A stretch of DNA of 64,000 nt from Ashinkailepas kermadecensis (lineage: Eukaryota; Arthropoda; Thecostraca; Neolepadidae), in the NCBI GenBank assembly GCA_034440615.1, contig JAOTOM010004676.1:186001-250000 (forward strand), written 5' to 3'. Within the stretch, counting starts at the first letter, position 1; each line of letters opens with the position of its first letter. Shown here one piece after another: positions 58,756-64,000 of the stretch. The notes beneath the pieces were generated by a model. The model did no database searches, had not been told where the DNA came from, and saw nothing but the letters and a program-made list of their open reading frames with translations. Position numbers and translations under genes: made by a program.

Positions 58756-59551
58756 CGGCTGTTGACCGCGTCGGCCGGGGGTGACAGCGGAACAGGACGG
58801 CGCGACACTCCTCGCGGCCCGCCCCACTGCGCCCCGCCCGGGGTCCCGAACAAAGAGGAATTCGGCCGCGAAACACATCGTCACCGCGGCTAATGTGACG
58901 ATTTGTCACGAACCACTTGGAGCTTTCGCGCTGATTGGCAGGTGACGGGCCGCAGAGGGGAGGCTGGAGGAGAATGCGCGGTGACTATTGAGCACAACAC
59001 AGACACATACGGTCTCAAAACTCAGACAGCAGAGCGGAGGAAGTGGACAGGCTGGGGAAGCAAAAATTCTTCCAGGACAGGGATACCGCAGAAATCATCG
59101 CCAGAAACGGTCTCCAGTGGCAGAAACAGAATCGAAGCGAATGGAAGAGGTCATGGAATGACTGCCAAGAAGCCATCAAACCTCGAGTGAGGCCGTACTG
59201 GCATCACCGATCAAATCTCGAGTGAGGCCCTACCGATGTTACGGATAGTACCAGTCCAGAATCGTTGAACAGCGTAGGCAACGAGCATCCTATGGTTCAG
59301 TCCATCGCAGCATTCATTCATCCAGCGCCAGAGACCACTGACCCTGCCGTATCACCCAAGGTCGCTGACCCCATCAACGCACCGACCACCAGCCGCGCAG
59401 AGCCTTTCTCACCCTGCAGAAACCCATAAAGCCGCGCTGAGCGAATCTGGAGCATTCATCATGTTGAAAAATGTGCAGCCGATGCGCACTTTGTCTCGAG
59501 CGGCGGTCTGGGCGGACCAGTGTGTGGTCTCGGCACAGTCACCAGGAGCGG
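58756..59551. other. Unassigned stretch
   Basis: GC-rich to 58870; a TCAAACCTCGAGTGAGGCC motif occurs twice near 59176-59230. Otherwise nothing. Confidence 0.35.
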
Positions 59552-59770
59552 CGCGAGACTGATATGGCAGGACGCACGCCACCATCTGGCTTCGGCCGCG
59601 GTAGCCGTCTTGAATCAAACACACCCAACAGGGGCGGCACGAGACTGATACGGCAGGACGACAGCCACCGTCTAGCTGAAGCTGAAGCGGTTTGGAATCC
59701 AACAGGGGCGGCACGAGACTGATATGGCAGGACGTCAGGCACCGTCTGGCAGAAGCTGAGGCGGCAGTCT
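59552..59770 (+). repeat. Tandem repeat of about 74-86 bp, three units
   Basis: CGAGACTGATATGGCAGGAC starts near 59554, 59641 and 59715. Units share CAACAGGGGCGGCA and CACCGTCTGGC. Confidence 0.75.
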
Positions 59771-61230
59771 CGGATCAGAGTTCCAGGGTCGGAACGCAAA
59801 ATTGAAATACATGAACCAAGATCCAGTGTGGTTTGATAACAGCTATGTTTGAAGTTTTCACTTGTTTTCAGAAGCGGTATGCTTAACAAGCACATGCAAT
59901 GGGTATTGGTGTTGGAGGTGAAATTGTTTATACACACAGATAACAAACTGCAGTATGGGGTACCGAAGTAAAACTGGATAACTATGAAACTTCATAGTTC
60001 CCTGTCACTGAAAATTGACCAAAACACCAATTTTTCGAGCATGGATGCAGCTTTAAAAAGCACAGTGGCTTGTTTGGAACCTGACCACTTGCAAATTTAA
60101 ACATGAGCACAATAGTTCGGGAACGTTGCCACATAAGTATTCACAAAAACAACACAAGTGTAAATTCTGATGAAAATGTAACAACGTTGGCTCTTTGGAC
60201 CATAGAAAGATCGACATATCAATTTACCGAATATTGAATGAATCAACATTCCCGTGTGAGTTATTTTGTGCCGCATCGGCGCCATTGGTGAAAAAGTGGC
60301 CGACACATTTCCGCGCCAACGAGACAAATTGCCGTCATTAGACTGACATAGTCTGACACAGGGACCATCTCAGTTGTGGACGAATTTCTAAAAGAGCATT
60401 CCAAGGGTTATTTGACACTGTAATTTTTTTAAACGGGAACAGAACATTTGGGATTCTCAACATCAATAATTAATGTCCCTGATTTTACTTATCACTGATC
60501 TTGATACTGGAACACACGATTATTCAGCACTAGAACGGACAGGAAATTCGGTCGTACAAGCTGATGTGCTGACGGAAAGCTATCGGAGTAGACAAATGGC
60601 ACGGAAGGCCATGGTGACCCAGTATCTCAGGTTTCTCACATCCATAAATACCTCAGACAGATACAAATAGCCATAAATATCGCACAGACCGACTGATGAT
60701 CTCACCCATTGTTCCAGAACAACAACACTGCCTCGAGTGATATTCGATATGCACCATTAACGTGGCCGACGCCGCTGGACGCTGCGATGGTTCCGTGCTG
60801 CTGTTGTTGTTGCTGCTGTCGTCGTAGTGGGAACAATTCATACGGTGACTGGCTTACACTAAGGACATTGGCGAACGATATTAGTGCCGAGAAAGTGAAC
60901 CGGGCTTGCCTGATAAGAATCTTCCTATCACCCGGGGTAACTGGGGAAATCAAATTACGAGGTAACAGAACCGAGTTGGCAAACAATAAGCGTACTGTTC
61001 GAACGAGCGTAACCTACTCTATGGCTGCACGTGCTCAGCTCAAGTTCCACTATGCAGCTGGGGCAGCCCGCCCCATTCATGGGTGTAACCATGGTTTCGA
61101 AATTGGGGTGGGGTGGGGGACAAACCAGGGACGCGGTAAGTTTGGACAGGATAGAGGGGTAGCCTCCCCCAACAACAACAAAAATCCTTGGATTTCAGCC
61201 ACTTCTTTTCCAATGTCTGGTTTTAAGATT
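59771..61230. other. Unassigned stretch
   Basis: No gene recognised. A CTG/TTG run lies near 60796-60820. Confidence 0.35.
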
Positions 61231-61945
61231 TGCCATTGCTAGAAATATTTTGCGAACAAAGTGGGTAAAATTGCAGTATAAGGTGTTTTTTTTTCTTCTT
61301 TTCTTTTCAGAATACCATGTTTATGAAGGTGACTAAGATGATACGACCACTTATTTTCTGTGCAAATGGGATAAAAAATTGAAATTTTCGTGAATTTTTG
61401 TGTACAAAAATTTCGAACTTAATAAACCTAAACTAACCTACTTAACCAAACCTAATCCATGTGTTTGCTTTATGAAGGCAAATGCGTGGAAAATCTTTTC
61501 TTGGTACCTGTTTTCCTATTGCTTAAGTTTTTTTTTTCAAAAGAAGCTTAGGATAGGTTAGGTTAGGTTAGGTTGGGTTAGGTTTCTTTTTTTAATTTTG
61601 AGAATTTTCAGAAAATAAATTGCCTGACATTTTTCTAATTGTATTTTTGGGGATTTTTCTCCAAAGGTAGGTTAGGCTAGGTTAGGTTAGGTTATGTTGC
61701 ATTTATATATTATGTTCTAACATTTCTTTTTTGTGGAACGCTACCTAACTCAGAGTCCCTTTTTTGGCATTATTTTTCTCACAACCTGAAAAGTAAGCAT
61801 TTGCACGGAAAATAAGTGGTCCCATCATCTTAGTCAACTTCATAATCATGGTATTCCAAAGACAAATTAAAAAAACAACAAAAAAAACACCTTATACTGC
61901 AAATTTACCACAAAATGTTCCACAAAAATTAGCAAATTTCACTCC
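61231..61945. mobile_element. Fold-back element F1, copy 2, with GGTTAG runs inside
   Basis: Arms of more than 100 bp: TTGCAGTATAAGGTG, AATACCATGTTTATGA and CCACTTATTTTC on the left; their complements (GAAAATAAGTGG, CATAATCATGGTATT, CACCTTATACTGCAA) on the right at about 61810-61905. The centre carries GGTTAGGTTAGGTTAGG runs at about 61556-61585 and 61670-61695, as in the copy at 22640. No coding region. Confidence 0.8.
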
Positions 61946-62163
61946 TTATCACTGTCTATGAACATCTAGCTTTATGTCGTATGTGCTGGGCCCGATTTCA
62001 CACTCACCATAGAGCCATGCTATAAGTATGTTAAACGCTGCCCTCTTGTAGCAGGAAACACATAAAACATTGGACGATGGTTTTATTGTAGTCAATATGA
62101 ACATACAATAACCTTTCCCATGCTTTCCAGTTATACGGGGACACATTTATATGCAATGACAAC

Positions 62164-62498
62164 CAGGGTGGATAAAGGGTGTGGCACTGAGGACATGTGC
62201 CCCCTACCCCATGTGGAAGATGGCGACCCTCAGGCCGGGAAAAGGCGCCCCTCTGAAAAGGTTCCAGTGTACCCACTCAAATTTTTTTTTTCAGCCAGAG
62301 GCGCCCCTGAATGAAAAAGGCACCCCCTTGGAAGGAAAGTCGCCGCTTCGGGAAGGGTCGAGTGCATCCCGCTCCCTCGAATTTTGCAGCCAGAGGTGCC
62401 CCTCCAGGTGCTTTCGAAGTGGCGCCGCTCCAAAGAAATGGCGCCCCACCAGACAAGTGCACCCTCCCCCCCCATGACAATTACTGGATCCACCCCTG
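62164..62498. mobile_element. 335-bp hAT-like element, imperfect 8-bp target duplication
   Basis: Ends are CAGGGTGGATAAAGGG and, inverted, CAGGGGTGGATCCAG. The flanks ATGACAAC (62156-62163) and TTTACAAC (62499-62506) agree at 6 of 8. The interior is rich in GGCGCCCC-type blocks. Relatives: 14297-14430 and 52609-52874. Confidence 0.7.
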
Positions 62499-62844
62499 TT
62501 TACAACATTGCTCTCTCGTGGTTATGAACACAGGCTAGTTATAAAATTTCGCGTATTCACGTGTGGCTTCTCTTCCAAACTTGACAACTTGCGTTGAACC
62601 ATTAAGAGGAAAGCGGACAATTTGATTTTTTTTAACAAGTCCGGAACAGCAATGTGGCGGTGTGAATTGAAAACCAGCGATGAGAGCACCGTCCGACCAG
62701 GTTATGACGGATTTATTGGGGAGCTCCTTGTCATATAGGACATGAGTGCCTGCTATCACAACGGCTGCAAACAAAAACAGATTTGATCCTCCTATTCCTA
62801 TTACACTCAATCATTGTACACACCCTGGACCTTCGACACCTGTG
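62499..62844. other. Unassigned stretch
   Basis: Nothing recognised. Confidence 0.35.
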
Positions 62845-64000
62845 AAATTATTGCGATATTTCAAGATTCTGATACCATACGGCAAGCCACGTCGAATGAC
62901 ATCCACATAATGCAAATTGAAGCCCTTGCGACGAAACACGAGGATTTTGACAAATGAAAACTAACCTTTGACCTTGAGGTGTAACTTGACATGTCCTGGG
63001 TTGAAATGTTGCTCGAAAGTCGCCCACGGGGTATCTCTTGATGCCAAACATGGGTAGCTTTGGGAGACAACGAAGAAACGCGGGGCGACCGAAGAAATGA
63101 GCTCGACCATTGACTTTGAAAATTAATGTGGCTTCTGAACAGTTTGCTAGAGTACCTCACGGCACGTAGAATGACTCCCACTTGATGAAAACTGAAAACA
63201 TAGCGACGAGGCGCGAGGAATTCAAGCAATTTAAGCTATCCTTCGATCTTGTGGTTTGAAATTGGCATGTTCCAGTTTGAAATGTTACTCGAGGTGCACC
63301 ACGGGCTATTGCTTGATGCCAGATGTGGGTAGGTTAGGGCGACGAAAAAATACGAGGCAACGAAAGAAATCGGTTTCACATTTGACGTTTGAAATTATTT
63401 CGATTTGGTAACATGATAATATGGCACAAGCCACGTCAAATGACACCCACTTGATGCAAATTAAACCCATAGTGACGAATCGCGAGGACTTCGAAAAATT
63501 CAAACTAGCCTTTGACCTTGAGGTTTGACCTTGATATATCCCGGTTTCAAAATATTACTCGATGGTTCATCATGGGCTATCGCTTGATAGTGGATCTGGG
63601 TAGGCTTGGGCGAAAACCAAAAAAAAGTGAGGCGACCGAAGAAATCAGCTTGAAGTTTGACCCGTTGAAATGATTTCGAATTATCAACTTTCTGATACAG
63701 CACAACAAGCGACGTGGAATGACATCCATTTTCTGCAAATTGAAGCCATAGCGCCGAAACGCCAGGCATCGAAAAACTCAATCAAATCTTTGACCTTAAC
63801 ATGTCCCGGTTTTAAATGTTACTCGAGTGTTCATCACTAGTTATTGCTTGATACCAAATTTGGATGGGTTTGAGCGAAAACGAAAGAAAATTGAGCGGAC
63901 CGGATGATCAGCTTGGCCTTTGCTCTTCAAAAAATAATTCGATTGCTTAGCTTTCTGATACCGCATAGCAAGCCACGTCGAATGACGCCAATTTGATGGA
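62845..64000 (+). repeat. Satellite-like tandem array, about 272 bp per unit, running off the right edge
   Basis: The marker CCACGTCGAATGAC or variants falls at about 62888, 63163, 63432, 63711 and 63974, periods of 275, 269, 279 and 263. Units share GATGCAAATT, CTTTGACCTTGAGG, GCTATTGCTTGATG and GGCGACCGAAGAAAT blocks. Divergence between units is considerable, so this is an old array. Confidence 0.85.

Noticed and set aside
61556..61695. Telomere
   Set aside because: The GGTTAGG runs are short, lie within a fold-back element and recur inside another copy at 23 kb.

Overview
The window looks like repeat-dense, non-genic DNA from an invertebrate animal. The reasons are tRNA-derived SINEs, Penelope-like and LINE retroelements, an env-bearing LTR retroelement, TIR elements with clear target duplications, long (TA)n tracts and minisatellites, with no operons or bacterial signals. 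GGTTAGGTTAGG-type runs inside fold-back elements are common in arthropod genomes, so an arthropod is the best guess, but nothing here proves it. I found no host gene I can defend. Nearly every recognisable coding stretch belongs to a mobile element and most are broken.

Layout. 0-4.6 kb (minus strand): an env-containing LTR retroelement, in transcription order gag, a scrap of the pol C-terminus (the catalytic core is deleted), an accessory ORF of tandem acidic/basic repeats, a frameshifted env, and a small ORF joining a chromodomain to a zinc-knuckle-like motif. 5.9-6.9 kb: a decayed member of a multicopy metazoan protein family. 7.1-10.8 kb: one LINE reverse transcriptase split by a 3-kb insertion. 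That insertion holds a 900-bp TTAA-flanked element (whose unoccupied counterpart survives at 47.4 kb) and a 175-bp tandem array. 10.8-18.4 kb: (TA)n tracts alternating with Penelope-like element ends, two with GIY-YIG remnants. 18.4-26.3 kb: stacked copies of a hAT-like family, with fold-back elements and SINE pieces.

26.7-33 kb: two SINEs with perfect target duplications and a shared 3' module but different tRNA heads, the second copy of a 0.9-kb repeat, a (GAGCT)n array and a LINE remnant. 34.5-51 kb: a GC-rich minisatellite field with units of 9, 24, 27, 29, 30, 63 and 72 bp, including 24 in-register copies of a 72-bp unit. It also holds a hAT-like element with a perfect 8-bp duplication and its own duplicated empty site. 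53-56 kb: a degraded EN-RT-RNase H LINE. 56.7-58.3 kb: a 1.6-kb hAT-like element with a perfect 8-bp duplication. 61.2-62.5 kb: a fold-back element and a small hAT-like element. 62.8 kb to the right edge: a satellite-like array of about 272 bp per unit.

The parts do not form a pathway. The most unusual items are the extra ORFs of the env-bearing element, the hammerhead-like motif shared by Penelope-like ends beside (TA)n tracts, the insertion events documented by empty sites within the window, and the frame-preserving 72-bp array.
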